A DNA stretch of 64,000 bases from Rheum nobile (Eukaryota > Streptophyta > Magnoliopsida > Caryophyllales > Polygonaceae): the NCBI GenBank assembly GCA_027886185.1, contig WOAB01000040.1, forward strand, positions 1,984,001-2,048,000. Reading direction: 5' to 3'. A program made the translations under genes and the position numbers. Within the stretch, counting starts at the first letter, position 1; the number at the start of each line of letters is the position of its first letter. The notes below the pieces were generated by a model, which was not told where the DNA came from, searched no databases, and saw only the letters and a list, made by a program, of their open reading frames with translations. This document shows positions 44,450-57,384 of this stretch, piece by piece.

Positions 44450-45199
44450 CTAGTGGAAAATAGGAGTTTGGTACCTAGCTTTCCCCCACAAAGTTCTCCA
44501 AAAGTGATTCATAAACTTCGCATCCCTATCACTCACAATAGTACGTGGAATCCCATGTAATCTCACCACATGCTCAAAAAATAAATTAGCTATATCTGAA
44601 GCATTGTTGGTCATCCTACAAGGGATAAAGTGAGCCATCTTAGAGAAGCGGTCTACAATCACAAAAATAGAGTCCCTCCCTTTCTTAGACATCGACAACC
44701 CCATCACAAAATTCATAGATAAATCCTCCCAAGGGGCCAATGGCACAGGTAAAGGAGTGTACAAGGAGGGACTCGACCTAGATTTGGCTCTATGGCAAGT
44801 CACACAAGCATTCCAGAACCTCATCACCTGACGAGTCATATGGGGCCAGTAAAAGTGTTCCTTGAGGGCGGCTAGAGTTTTGGCAATCCCGAAATGGCCA
44901 CGACCCTCATGAGCTTCCTGGATAAGGAGTGTCCTAATGGAGGATTGGGGTATACACAACTTCCTAACCCGAAATAGATATCCACCATCCAAAATATAAC
45001 CCTCAAACTCTCCCTTGGTTGCACAGGCTTCATAAATTGGTTTAAAGAATGCATCAAGCAAATACAAATCTTTAATAAATAAAAAGCCTAAAACCTTTGC
45101 ATCAAGTTGAGTCAAGAGGACATACATGCGTGAGAGGGCGTCGGCGACCACATTCTCCTTGCCTTGTTTATGAAGGACGACATAGGGGAATCTCTCCAT
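44450..45199 (-). pseudogene. RNase H end and integrase core of element D
   Basis: The frame opens with KQGKENVVADALSRM (end of RNase H and connection). The integrase zinc domain follows (HEGRGHFGIAKTLAAL and CVTCHRAKS, an H-H-C-C set), then the core with the first two acidic residues in VMGLSMSKKGRDSIFVIVDR and IVSDRDAKF. The third, a glutamate, lies beyond the frameshift near 44485. Confidence 0.85.
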
Positions 45200-45238
45200 G
45201 AACTCGACTCATCGAGCATGGCGCCGGCCAAGGGTGGA

Positions 45239-46585
45239 CTAGTGCTTCAGGTCAGCCAAGGCCTCATGGTCTGTGTGAATGACGAACTCCTTGGGCCATA
45301 GATAGTGCTGCCACATCTTCAACACCCGGATGAGAGCATAAAGCTTTTTGTCATAGGTTGGATAGTTGAGGGTGGCGCTGGATAGCTTCTCGCTGACGTA
45401 GGCAAAGGGGCGCCTTTCTTGAAGCAAAACGCCGTCGATGCCAAAGTTTGAGGCATCACACTCAACCTTGAACATCTTATTGAAGTCGGGCAACTGGAGG
45501 AGTGGGGCATTGCACAGCCTATCCTTGAGCGTCTAGAAGGCGGCCTCATGCTTGGAAGTCCAGTCGATAGAGGCACCTCTCTTAGTGAGCTCATGTAACG
45601 GGGTGGCAATGGTGCTGAAGTCGCGCACAAACCATCGATAGAAGCCAACCAACCCCAAAAATGAGCGAACCATGGTCGGCGTTGTGGGGGTGGGCCACTC
45701 TTGGATGGTGTGGACCTTCTCTATGTCCACGCGTAGGCCATCCTTAGAGACGACAAACCCTAGAAAAATTGTAGTGTCCGAGCAAAACACACATTTTGCC
45801 AAATTGGCATACAAGTGCTCGCTCCTAAGGAATTCTAGGACCTGTCTAAGGTGGTCTACAGGGTCCTCTAAGCTACGACTATACACCAAAATATCGTCAA
45901 AATACACGACGACAAACTTCCCCCAAAAATGTCTAAGTACATGATTCATAAGCCGCATAAAAGTGCTTGGGGCATTGGTGAGGCCGAAGGGCATCACGAG
46001 CCATTCGTAGAGCCCGTACTTGGTCTTGAAGGTTGTCTTCCATTCATCGCCTTCCTTCATCCTGATTTGATGATAGCCATTCTTGAGATTAATTTTTTAG
46101 AAGAGGGTGGCTCCATGCAACTCGTCCAACATGCCGTCTAGGCGCGGGATTGGGTGACGGTACTTCACCATATTCTGGTTGATCACGCGGCAGTCGACAC
46201 ACATACGCCATGTGCCATCCTTCTTTGGCACGAGAATCACCGGCACGACACAAGGGCTCAAGCTCTTGCGGACGTAGACCTTGTCCATGAGGTCCTGCAC
46301 TTGGCGCTGGAGCTCCTTCATCTCCTCAAGACTGGCACAGTTGACAGTAGGCAGCCCGGTTGGGCAACAAGGCACCCGAGACCAGGTCGATTTGGTGCTC
46401 AATGCCACGGACAGAGGGCAGTCCCTGGGGCAGCTCATCCGGCATGACGTCCTGAAATTCCTGCAAGAGGGAGGACACAGACGGGGGTTAATCCTGGGGG
46501 TCCTTAACCATAGAAAGACACGCAGATGGAAGTAAAAGAAAACAAGGAGAACGTCCCTAAAAAACTGGGGTGAGATCCCTCGCAC
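45239..46585 (-). pseudogene. reverse transcriptase and RNase H of element D
   Basis: Reverse transcriptase starts with VILVPKKDGTWRMCVDCRVI (near 46200). After a break near 46070-46100 it continues with MPFGLTNAPSTFMRLMN and the catalytic VVYFDDILVYS (about 45890-45920). RNase H has VECDASNFGIDGVL, AYVSEKLSSATLNYPTYDKK and IHTDHEALADL. Stops appear at about 45533 and 45238. TAG stands where glutamine is usual at 45533, consistent with a C-to-T change. Confidence 0.88.
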
Positions 46586-47255
46586 AGGCCATCAAGAGGC
46601 GGTGCTCGTAGCGGCCCTGGAGCGCGGACGCGGCACCTTCGCCGTCGCCATCGCGTGCGGCGATGCGCGTGCCAGCCTGCACGCCTGCTGCTGCTATCAC
46701 GGGTGCCGGACTGCGCGCGCTGTGCTTGCTAGAGTTGCCGCTGGGGCGCGACCGCGCATCTGCGTCCGAGGTAGAGTTTGTGTCCTGCGATGCGGTTATG
46801 GTTGCTTCCTTGGCTATTGCGCGGATGCGTTCCACTTGGTCGTGGAGGATCTCTTGCGGCGACATAGGCAGCAATGTGATTCTGCGACCACCATGCATGA
46901 ACACGTAGGTGTTTAGGAAGCCATCATGCACGACCTTCTTGTCAAACCGCCATGGCTTGCCAAGGAGGAGGTGAGTAGCATCAATAGCCACAATATCACA
47001 TAAAACTATATCCGTATAATGCCCAATTTGAAATGTGATGTGGCATTGCCTATTTACCACATCACCCTTACCCTCAGAAATTTATTGAAGACCATACGGT
47101 TGAGGGTGGGGCGTTGTTTCTAGCTTGAGGTGGTTGACCACCTTCTCATTTATAATATTGCAACAAGAGCCACCATCGATGATGATGCTCATAGAGGTTG
47201 TCTGGACAAGGCAGCGGGTGTGAAACAAGTTCTCTCGTTGATCCATCAAGGTTGC
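46586..47255 (-). pseudogene. protease region of element D
   Basis: The protease active-site motif reads IIIDGGSCCNII (about 47170-47205), a D-G-G form used by several chromovirus-like gypsy lineages in place of D-T-G or D-S-G. Downstream, LCDIVAIDATHLLLGKPW is the second conserved protease block. A TAA at about 47080 interrupts the frame between them. Confidence 0.75.
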
Positions 47256-47926
47256 TGTTTTGGGGCGAAAAGATCGGACGACCTAAATCGCCTTAGACGG
47301 GGTAACTAGTCGATCGGGTGATAGAAAACAATCCAAACCAAGCCAAAAATATATAAACACAGAATAAATGTATAATAGCGTGATGATCTTATTAGATGTC
47401 GTGTGAATCAGACTGAATCGTGATACAACTTATCGTAATAAAACCAGAGATCGAGTGAGACTCGACCGGCGACTTGTGAGTGGCGACCGACAAGGATCTA
47501 GCGTAAGCAACCGTTATAGAGCTAGGTGGAGAGCGAGATTACTATTCTGGTGAGTTGTCTTTTTTTCCGAACGCCTGTCCTGTGTGTAATTGTGTAGTCC
47601 TCTTCTTATCTTCCTCGTCGTCCTGATATGGTAAGTCTTTTACTCTTGTGACCGTTTATGCTTCGGCCGAATATTCCATCTTTAATGCTCGGAGTGATGA
47701 TGAAGATTGCACCATTAAATCTCTGCGTTTATGGTGGTTTGAAGGCAGTGGCCGTTGCGTGATCTAGCATTTAATGCTTGGCGAGATCCTCGCGATCCTA
47801 TCGGAAGGCATTCGACCAGAGACATCTCGTCGGATCCTCTGGGCTTTCTTCTTCGATCTTCCGATTGGCAATGGGCTTGGGCTCGACCGATTTGACCCAT
47901 CTTCTCTGGAGAATCCAGGCCCAACA
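47256..47926 (-). mobile_element. solo LTR of the Tat-type family inserted in element D
   Basis: 671 bases running on the plus strand from TGTTTTGGGGCG to GGCCCAACA, the inverted form of the LTRs at 49796-50472 and 60318-60921. It is flanked on both sides by the 5-base duplication GTTGC (47251-47255 and 47927-47931). No internal sequence is present, so it arose by LTR-LTR recombination. It sits between the gag zinc knuckle and the protease of element D. Confidence 0.93.
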
Positions 47927-47931
47927 GTTGC

Positions 47932-49790
47932 CTCCTTCACTGTAAGCATGTGCCGAGTAACAAGGCTCAAAGGGATGCCCGTGTCCAGCTCATGCGGGGC
48001 ACACATGTAGGCGTCATCGTCCTCGGCATCGTCGAGCTCAGGGGCCATGTCTTCGGACTACTCATCATCAAATGACTCGTAACCCGAGCCTTGAGTGAAA
48101 AGAATCTTCTTCTAGTTGGGGCAATCACGCTGGATATGACCGTGCCCGCCACACTTGAAGCAGGCTTGGTCTCGGCTGCATTCCTGACGTGGGGCCGGGG
48201 TTGTGGTCGCTGCCACGGCCGCAGCGTTGCGCAGCGCATCCGCGGGCCTTGTGTTGCCGCAGGTTCCTGGAGGGGAACCTGTCCTAGCCTGCACATGGGA
48301 AGGCACATTAGCCGAAAATGATTGACTAGGATGAGAATCATACCTCTTTGTAGTGATGGGCGGCCACATGGCCTGTTTCTTGCGCACAAGCTGGTTGTGA
48401 AGCTGCATGGCCGTGTGGGTGAGGCTGTTGAGATCCTTAATGGGAAGAATCTTCAGCTGGTCCCGGAAGGAAGTGTTGAGGCCACTAAGGAACTTCGTGC
48501 GCAGGGTAGATAGGGAAACGCTCACGCCCGCCTTGTAGTACATATCTTCAAGCTTGGAGAAAAACTCCAAAGGCGTTATGGAGCCCTGGCGAGCGAGCGC
48601 AATATCCATCCATATCATGTTCTTGTAGTCTTCGGGGACATACTTCCGTGTCATGAGAAGACAAGCTGGTGCCACTGCTCAATAGGGTCCAGGTTGCTCC
48701 GTATGCGATCGGTGACAAACTTGTGCCACCATGTGCGGGCTGCACCCCGGAAATGGAGAGTTGCAATCTCCACCTTCTCGTGCTCCTCATATTGACAATG
48801 TTGCAGCGCGTACTCAGTAGCTTGTACCCAATCAAGAAAAGCGGAAGGATCATATTCACTAAAGAAGTGTTCGATGGTTACCTTAATATCTCGGTGGCTG
48901 GAAAAAGTGGGAGCCACGGGGTGGCGGTCCTCATATCGCCAGGCGTCGGGGGCGCGTTCAGCATAGCGCATGTCATAGTCATTGTAGCCAGGATGCTGGT
49001 GCTCATAGGCGTCTGGATAGTCGTGATGCCGCCGAGGGCGCCGTTGGCGGCGTTGGCCATCAATGTCGCCGTGAGCATAGCCTGGGGCCTCTGGAGCCGG
49101 ATGTCGGACACGCGCGTCATGAGCGACGAAGTGGTCACCACCATGGCAGTCGGGGCCGCGCGAAGCCATCTCCACACGAGGCGGGATATAGTCCGGCGGA
49201 AACTGCTGGCTATCAATAGGATCACCGAGAGGAGGGTGGAAGTTGTCGGGGTTGGGGTCACCGGCGTCGTCATAATCCTCGTCATCGAATTCCTGAAACG
49301 CAATAGGAGAATTATACTTGTGACGCGGCACGAAACCGACGTTAGTGGGCTGGTCACGGCTGGGGCCGTGACGTGTTAACATTGTGGGTCGGTTGCGGCC
49401 GCTGGATTGGTCGCGCACAGCTTCGCGGCGCCGCTCGGCCCGCTCCAAGTCAGTGTGGCATTGCTCTGTGCGCTGCATGCGCTCATAGTGTCCACGCCTA
49501 TCGGCGGTGTCGACAAAGGGAAAATGCCTTAAGTCTGTGGCAGGGGACTCATGCTCCTCAGAGTCATAGGCATCCTGCGAACCAAAAGGAGAGCGCGGAC
49601 GAGGTTGGTAGCGGTCATGAATTTCCTCTTCGTGGCAGCTCTCAATGATTGAGTTGAGCCGACGAAGTGGTTGTTGCTGGGAAGATGAGGGCATGTGGCC
49701 CTTGCCTTTGTCCTGGAGGCGAGAGGTGTTAGTATGGGGGCGGTGGTTGAAGGCTGGGGTCGACACCTACGGTTGCGGTGGATGGTCCAG
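47932..49790 (-). pseudogene. gag of element D (central and C-terminal part)
   Basis: The long frame 48651-49766 is rich in H, R, D and P. It then gives the gag core: TIEHFFSEYDPSAFLDWVQATEYALQHC and ATLHFRGAARTWWHKF. After a frame change at about 48660 comes YVPEDYKNMIWMDIALARQG, ending in a zinc knuckle, CFKCGGHGHIQRDC (about 48115-48160). The N-terminal part is on the other side of the nested element, at about 60927-61162. Confidence 0.8.
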
Positions 49791-49795
49791 GCGGC

Positions 49796-50472
49796 TGTTG
49801 GGCCTGACGTCCCCTGGGAAGGTGGATCGAGCAAGACAAGCCCAGGCCCACGATAGATCGGAAGAACAGAAGAGAAACCCAGAGAAGGCGACGAGGCTTC
49901 TCCAGTCGAACGTCCTCCGACAAGATCGCGAAGATCCCGCCAAGCATTAAATGCCAGGATTGATCAACGGCCACAACATTTACACAACACCATAATAGCA
50001 TCAATTAGTGACAGAATCTCCGTAATTAAATCCCGGCGTTGAAGATAAGGATGGGATCGAAATATAACGGTCAGAGGCACGAAGAACTTACCATATATGG
50101 ATGAAGAGGAAGATAAGAGGGGGATGAATACAAGCACGTTAGACACTCAAGCATTCTCGTTCAGAAACAAAACAAAACAGAACAACACTTTCACTGCCCG
50201 TCTAGCTCTCCAGCAATCACCCCCGCTTATTCGCCACTGGTCGCAACCTAAGAATTACCGGTCGAATCCAATAAGATCACTCTGCCTTATTACGATAAGT
50301 TGTATCTCGATTCAATCCGATCAATATATTATCTAATAAAGTCATTTCGCTATTCTGCATTTGCTCTTTGCTTGTCTATTATCTATTTGGTTTGGATTGT
50401 TTTGTATCACCCGATCGACTAGTTACCCCGTCTAAGGCGATTTAGGTCGTCCGATCTTTTCGTCCCAAAACA
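49796..50472 (+). repeat. 5' LTR of element E
   Basis: 677 bases. It contains a segment of roughly 100 bases (about 50315-50410) that is missing from the 3' copy. Confidence 0.92.
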
Positions 50473-50474
50473 AT

Positions 50475-50492
50475 TTGGCGCCCACCGTGGGG
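50475..50492 (+). other. primer binding site of element E
   Basis: TTGGCGCCCACCGTGGGG follows the LTR after two bases. This type of site is common in Tat and Athila elements and differs from the methionine type used by the other elements here. Confidence 0.75.
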
Positions 50493-50527
50493 CAACTTGC
50501 CGATCATCCTTCCGAAACTTTCCAACC

Positions 50528-51515
50528 ATGACTATCGACCCATCTACCAACACCGAAGAACCACGTCTCGAAGACGGAACCCAAACTCCAGGGGACCCAA
50601 CCGAAAACCCTACTCCAACCCAGTTCCAAGAACTTTCTCAAAAAATGGCCGCCCTCCAAGAGGAACTAGCCCAGCAGCGCCAAAAAACCGAATCTCTCGC
50701 CGCCTTGTCAACCCAATCCGAAGCCGAGATCGCACAACTAACCTGTGCAAATGAGTCTTTTAAGTCGCAGGTATAATCAATGGCTTCGGGATCTAGGAGT
50801 GTGCCCATCTATAGCAACGTCCGAACACGCCTCGACATGGACAACGTCGAGCCAATGCCCCCGAGCGTGCGACGATCCGGATACACAGAGGGTACATCTC
50901 GAACTCCTATTACCAATCCGTTTTCGACTAACCATGTCACTTTTTCCACACCGATCGGGTCGGCAGGGGCCCGAATCGACGAACCACAGGTTACCAATCC
51001 ACCAGACGTCCTGGCTCTCTTCCAGCAGACGCTCGACCAACACATGAAGACGATCGACGATCGCTTCAACAGGCTTCCAGGAGTCCCGCAACCAATTGAG
51101 AGGGAAACGACCGGCGGATTCGAAGAATCCCCGTTCATTGAAGAAATCGCCAGGGTCGAGATCCCCAAGAAGTTTCATCTTCCCAGCATGGAGACATTTG
51201 ACGGCACCAGCGACCAAGATGACCATATTTCTATATATAAACAAAAGTTAATGGCTGCATCTGTTTCAAGGGAGAACTACGAGGCCGTCATGTGCAAAAG
51301 CTTTGGCACGACCCTCGCAGGTTCCGCACTAACTTGGTTTATGCGTTTGCCCCAGGGAACGATTGCATCGTTTGCGGATCTGGTCAACTCCTTCAAAAGT
51401 CAATTTGCCAGTAGTCGGAGGCTCGAAAAACAGTCGAGTGACCTCTACCGAGTCACACAAAGGTATAACGAACCTCTCAGGAATTATCTCAGCAGGTACA
51501 ATAAGGAGAAAGTGG
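50528..51515 (+). pseudogene. gag of element E, 5' part
   Basis: The ATG at 50528 opens a frame with one TAA at 50774-50776, and the same frame resumes at once. A coiled-coil (QELSQKMAALQEELAQQRQK) is followed by the gag core: ETFDGTSDQDDHISIYKQKL, LTWFMRLPQGTIASF and LVNSFKSQFASSRR. At residue RYNKEKV the frame is cut by a nested solo LTR. Confidence 0.85.
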
Positions 51516-52777
51516 TGATAGCGTTTTTCGATCGTGCGCGCTATCAAAGTAATCCTAAATTACAACTAGAGTATATCATGCAAGTAAGGAGTCGAACCCA
51601 AGGGAGTTAACACGTCAATTTCAATGCAATTACTAATTTATCAACTTAAAAGGACAAATGGGGGGGGGGGGGGGGGATTTGGTTTTCTACTAAAACTACT
51701 CAAATAAAACAACACCAAATCAAGTTTAAGCAAATATGAAGAAAGGGAGCTTCACCTAGCAAGTTTCCACACAAAGGTTAACCAAGTTGATCATAGATTC
51801 TTCTCATGTTCATATTTATCCTATGGATTTGTTCCAATTCTGATCTTGTTTATATTAGCAAGCCAACCGGTCTTGCTAACACTTACTAATTGAAAACCTA
51901 GAAGACATCCTAAGTTGGTTCAATCAATAGCATAGAGTATAAGATTAATGGATTGCAAACAAGACTCAACACCGCAAGTATGTCATGCAAATCAATTTCC
52001 TTTTCACAATTGAACTCAATTTACCAATTTCATGCAATTGTGGTTGCTACCTATGATTAGGGATTCCACCGTCTATCCCAAATCTAGCACCTAAATTACT
52101 ATAGATTTAGACTAGGTGATCAATCTAGCAAAATAGATAGTAATAGAAATATGCTCAAGGAAATCAATACCAAATCCAAAGGGATGAACAAGAGAAATAA
52201 ACCTTACAACCAAGTCAACCTTGTGCTTCCACGCTAGGTAAAACAAGGGTTTAGTTCTGGTTCATGTTCTTCAGCAACAAATCAAATCCAAAAGAGATAA
52301 AAACAACTAAAATGTTCTTGAGAGAAAAGAAAGGGAGATCGAATATTGTGGCTGCTCAGTCTGGACGTGCCTCTTTCTAAACCTAATCTGAGCCCATTTA
52401 ATTACCAATTAACTCAGCAAAATGAAACGGCCAAGCAGAAAGGAAAATCGGGAGCTGTTCAGTCGCGCGGCAAAACCGCGACCAACCGCGATCGCCATGG
52501 CTCGCGGTTTGTGCTCCAGCAGCTTCTGTTGGACTGGAGAATAACGGCGATCGCGGTACATCGCCCCACCTCGCGGTCTTCACTCCAGAAGCTTTTGTCT
52601 TCTGATCACCAGCTCTCCTACATAGCTTCGAGCTCCGTCTTCAACTCGTAAGTGCTTTCAAATCATCCACAATGCAGCTCCGCACTACAAGCATCAACAT
52701 CGCCTCCAGAACCCTGCCAAAGTCTCCTAAAATGTGCTAATAATCCCTAACTACGCCATACAAAGTACGGTGTATCA
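51516..52777. mobile_element. solo LTR of another family nested in the gag of element E (element F)
   Basis: 1262 bases beginning TGATAGCG and ending GTGTATCA, flanked on both sides by AGTGG (51511-51515 and 52778-52782). The gag sequence of element E resumes in the right place after it. The first 31 bases form a hairpin (TGATAGCG with CGCTATCA). No internal coding or primer site is present, and no second copy of this family exists in the window, so orientation is unknown. A run of 17 G residues lies at 51660-51676. Confidence 0.85.
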
Positions 52778-54044
52778 AGTGGCGATCCCCCACTGCGATG
52801 TCACAACCTCCATCGAAGCCTTCAGACAAGGTCTGATCAAAGACAACAACCTTTACGATGAGATTACCAAGTACCCATGCAAAAGCTTCGAAGACGTCCA
52901 GGCCAAGACCATGGCCGAGGTAAGATTGGAAGAGGACCGTGAGTCGCGAAAAGCCTCACGCGGGCCCGATCCGTTTGATCGTAAAAATCTCTCCGACAAC
53001 CGTAGAGACAGACGTCCACATCCCTACTCTCGTAATCGAAACGAGTTGAGTCAGGTAAACTCTTTCCAAGACAGGTCCCAGGACTGGAGAGACGTTTCGG
53101 CGTTGCCTCCCAGGATCCAATCTTACAACTTCAACGTTTCCGTGTCGGAGCTCGTTAAGAGTTTCGACAAATATGGAAAGGAAGTAAGATGGCCCCGAAA
53201 GAGCGACCGACCGGACGTCAAGAAAGACATGAGCCGATGGTGCGAATTCCATGGCGATCATGGTCATTCAACCGACGAATGCATCGCCCTGCGAAAGGAA
53301 GTCGCAAGACTGCTCGCACAGGGGCTCCTGCGCGACGTAATCTCGGAGTGGGCAAAAACCACCATGGAACGACGAGACCAGGTAAAACAAAACAAACCTC
53401 CATCCCCCGTCCATACAAAAGTTGTCAATACTATTTCAGGTGGATCGGACGTATGTGGGAACACATACTCCGCGGCTAAGCGACACACAAAGGAAAGCAA
53501 GGGCAACAAGCCCGAGGCGTCAGAATTAAGGCCAAGGAAGATCTCCAACCTTCCGACAGTCACGTTCGACGAGTTAGATTCTGACGGATCGGACGGTCAC
53601 CACGATGGTCTGGTAATCTCTTTGTCTATTGGTAATTGCTTAATACGAAGGGTACTAATCGATACAGGGAGTTCAACCAATCTTTTGACCCTCGACGCTC
53701 TTAAAGAAATGGGTCTAGCTGAAAACGACCTAATCAAAAAGTCGACCCCACTGGTCGGGTTCAGCGGTGAGGTTAAACATACGACTGGTGAAATCATTCT
53801 AACCACATACGCTGGAAGAATCAACCAACATGTGAAATTCTTGATCCTAGATTGTCCATCTCCCTACAATTGTATTCTTGGCAGGCCATGGATACACGCT
53901 ATGAGAGCGGTACCCTCGACGTATCATCAAGTCATCAAGTTTCCCACTGAATGGGGAGTACAAGAAATCCGAGGAGACCAAAGGACCGCTAAAGAGTGCT
54001 ACGTCGCTTCCATGAAGAACGCAGTCGAACATCAGACTGCATAG
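52778..54044 (+). pseudogene. gag 3' part and protease of element E
   Basis: Gag continues with HCDVTTSIEAFRQGL, FEDVQAKTMAEVRLEEDRES and a zinc-binding CEFHGDHGHSTDEC (about 53240-53282). The protease has VLIDTGSSTNLLTLDAL (catalytic DTG at about 53661) and CPSPYNCILGRPWIHAM. From 52778 to the TAG at 54042 the frame is fully open. It is called a pseudogene only because gag is split by the nested LTR. Confidence 0.88.
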
Positions 54045-54089
54045 CAATCACAAAGCGGTGAAGGATCCAGTCGGTACATCGAACCAGAA

Positions 54090-55051
54090 ATGGAAAAACT
54101 CGACGAGATCATACTGGACCCTTCAAAGCCAAACCAAACGGTAAGGGTCGGGTCGGACTTGGACGACTCGACCAGACAACAACTTCTTGATTTTCTTAGG
54201 ATCAATGCCGATTGCTTCGCATGGTCGCATGAGGATATGGTCGGAATATCTCCAAACATTATTACGTATAAATTGAATGTAGATCCATCTCATCCCCATG
54301 TTAAGCAAAAACGCAGGAAGTTTGCCCCTGAGCGGAACAAGATAATTGACGACGAAGTCAAGAGCTTATTGGAAACAGGGAAAATAAGAGAAGTCCATTA
54401 TCCTGAGTGGCTAGCCAACGTGGTCGTAGTCCAGAAAAAGAACGGCAAGTGGAGAGTCTGCATCGACTTCACAGATCTCAACAAGGCTTGTCCCAAAGAC
54501 TCGTTCCCACTACCCCACATCGACGCCATGGTCGACGCCACAGCAGGGCACGAAATGCTTACCTTCATGGACGCTTTCAGCGGCTACAATCAAATCCTCA
54601 TGGAACCCGACGATCAGGAAAAAACAGCATTCGTCACTAGCCAATGTATCTACTGTTACAAAGTAATGCCCTTTGGCCTAAAAAATGCAGGGGCTACCTA
54701 TCAACGACTAGTCAACAAGATGTTCAAAGATCAGATCGGAGACACGATGGAAGTCTACATAGACGACATGTTGGTCAAGTCCAAAAAGAAAGAAGATCAC
54801 ATAGACCACCTACGCGACAGCTTCGAGGTGCTCAAAAGGTACAATATGAAACTAAACCCTACTAAATGCTCCTTCGGAGTGTCATCAGGGAAGTTCTTGG
54901 GGTACATGGTGACACAAAGAGGAATAGAAGCCATCCCATAACAGATCAAGGCTCTCGTCAATATTCGATCCCCCCGATGCATTAAAGATGTACAAAAGCT
55001 CACGGGTCGGATAACAGCTCTGAATAGATTCATCTCCAAATCATCCGACAA
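54090..55051 (+). pseudogene. reverse transcriptase of element E
   Basis: Motifs are VVVQKKNGKWRVCIDFTDLN, FMDAFSGYNQILM, MPFGLKNAGATYQRLVN and the catalytic YIDDMLVKSK (about 54755-54785). A TAA at about 54940 replaces a codon at the thumb, after which the frame continues (VQKLTGRITALNRFISKS). A one-base shift near 55080-55095 then leads into the RNase H frame. Confidence 0.9.
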
Positions 55052-57384
55052 GTGCAAACCCTTTCACGACGCTCTCAGGAAAAACAAGTCTTTCAATGGA
55101 CGGAAGAACACGAAGCAGCGTTCCAGAACTTGAAAGAGTACCTGTCCAGTCCCATGTTACTGACCAAACCTAAAAGCGACAAGCCCTTATTTCTATATCT
55201 TATAGTGTCAGAATCATCCGTAAGCGCAGTACTGATCAGGGAAGAGGATGCCAAGCAGTCACCGATATACTACGTCAGTCGGACGTTATTGCCATCAGAA
55301 ACAAGGTATTCGTCACTCGAGAAGCTCGTACTATCGTTGGTAATGGCCTCGAACAAACTCAAACCCTATTTTGAATCACATACTATTATTGTCCGCACTA
55401 ATCATCCCATGAGAGCAATCATGAGGAAACCCGAGTTTACAGGACGAATGACCAAATGGGCTATACACCTCAGTGGTTACGACATCGAGTACGAGCCCAG
55501 GACAGCGATCAAGTCGCAAGCCTTAGCCGACTTTGTGGCCGATTTCAGTCTGACCCTAGAGCAAGAAGCCACAAGAGAAGCAACACAACTGCTCGCGACG
55601 GAAGAAACAGGTACATGGGAGCTCCACATAGATGGAGCGTCGAACTCCAGAGTATCGGGGCTAGGGGTCGTGCTGAAATCGCCACAAGGGGACAAGATAG
55701 CTCAGGCCGTCAGATGCGAGTGGGATGCGACTAACAAGGAAGCTGAATACGAAGCACTCATATTCGGACTCATCTTGGCTCGCGACCTAGGGGTCCGAGA
55801 GATCGAAGTCGTTTGCGACTCCTTGCTGGTCGTAAACCAAATACAAGGATCGTACAGTGCTAAAGACGTCAGGATGATAGCCTACCTGGAGGTAGCCAAG
55901 AAGCTGATCGGACAATTCCAAGCATTCAACATCAGACAGGTACCCAGAGATTTTAACTCCCAAGCTGACGCACTTGCCAATCTAGGATCCGTCCTAGACC
56001 CGAAGGAATTTCCGCACATACCATTGGCCCACATCATGACGCCAGCCGTCCCTAGGACGTCCGTCGAGTCAACGACACCGCTTGAAGAACTCGTCGCCAT
56101 GGAAGTCGGCGGCCGACCAGAAGAAGACATCATCGACAACAATGACGATTGGATGCTACCTTACATCATATGGTTGAAAGACGGCATTCTGCCCGATGAC
56201 AAAACAGAAGCAAAGCGGCTCAAGGTACAAGCACTCTCTTTCGATATCATAGATAACATCTTGTACAAAAGATCTGTCATAGGGCTACTCCTACGATGCC
56301 TCAAGACCTCCGAGGTCAGACGCATCCTACAATCGCTACACGAAGGAGAGTGTGGGAATCATACTGGAGGACGAAGCCTCTCGGGAAAAGCCCTACGAAA
56401 TGGGTACTACTGGCCGACGATGAACAAGGACGCTATGGACTATACCAAAAAGTACGACGCCTGTCAGCGGCATGCACCCGTCCATCACCAACCTTCAGAG
56501 CTCCTCCATCCGACTCTGGCTCTATGGCCCTTTATGAGATGGGGGATGGACATCGTCGGGAAGCTCCCTCCCGCGTCGGGTCAAAGAGTCTTCTTCCTCG
56601 CCATGACGGACTACTTCTCTAAGTGGATCGAAGTCAAAGCCTACAGAGAGGTAAAAGATCAACACGTCATTTCATTCATAAAACGCAATATCTTGTGCAG
56701 ATTTGGCATCCTATCAGAAATCGTGTGCGACAACGGTTCCCAATTCATCAGTCATAAGACTCGAGCCTTCTGCGACCAATGGAACATCAAGTTGGTCACG
56801 TCCATACCTCGGTATCCGCAATGCAACGGACAGGCCGAGTCTAGCAACAAAATCATTATCAGCAATCTCAAGAAACGTGTCACTGGGGCTAAGGGCAAAT
56901 GGGCCGACGAACTCCCATACATTCTCTGGTCCGACAGAACTACTCCAAAAAATGCGACCGGACAATCGCATTTTTCCCTCGTCTACGGGAGTGAGGCAGT
57001 CATTCCGGCCGAGTTACTGGTTCCGACCGCCCGTTGCAACCTCCAAACGAGCAAGCAAAACGATATTGAATTGGCTCATAACCTAGACACAGTGGACGAG
57101 ATCAGAGAAAAAGCTCGAATCAGGATGGTCAGATTTCAACAACAGGTCGCAAGGAGCTACAACAAGAACGTCAGGATCAAGGCATTCACATTCGGAGATT
57201 GGGTCCTAAGGAAAACCTTCCAGAACACCAAGAATCCATCCGACGGAAAACTCGCACCATAATGGGAAGGACCCTACTTGATCACCAAAGTGGTCGGACA
57301 GGGAGCGTATCAATTAGAAGACAAAGACGGACAACCAATTCCAAGAAGTTGGAACGCGGCACATCTAAAGCTATACCATTTCTG
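55052..57384 (+). pseudogene. RNase H, second RNase H and integrase of element E
   Basis: The frame is open for 736 codons. First RNase H: FQWTEEHEAAFQNLKEYL and YYVSRTLLPSETRYSSLEK. A second, archaeal-type RNase H follows (ELHIDGASNSRVSGLGVVL, NKEAEYEALIFGLILA and VVCDSLLVVNQIQG), diagnostic for the Tat group. Integrase: CGNHTGGRSLSGKALRNGYY, MDIVGKLPPASGQ, IVCDNGSQF and CNGQAESSNK (acidic triad). A single TAA at 57260 interrupts the SH3-like end, which continues WEGPYLITKVV to a natural stop at about 57382. Confidence 0.9.

Noticed and set aside
48669..49379. 236-codon plus-strand frame
   Set aside because: It is antisense to the gag of element D, whose minus-strand reading has recognisable gag motifs.
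53189..53479. Basic 96-codon plus-strand frame
   Set aside because: Out-of-frame shadow of the gag/protease frame of element E.
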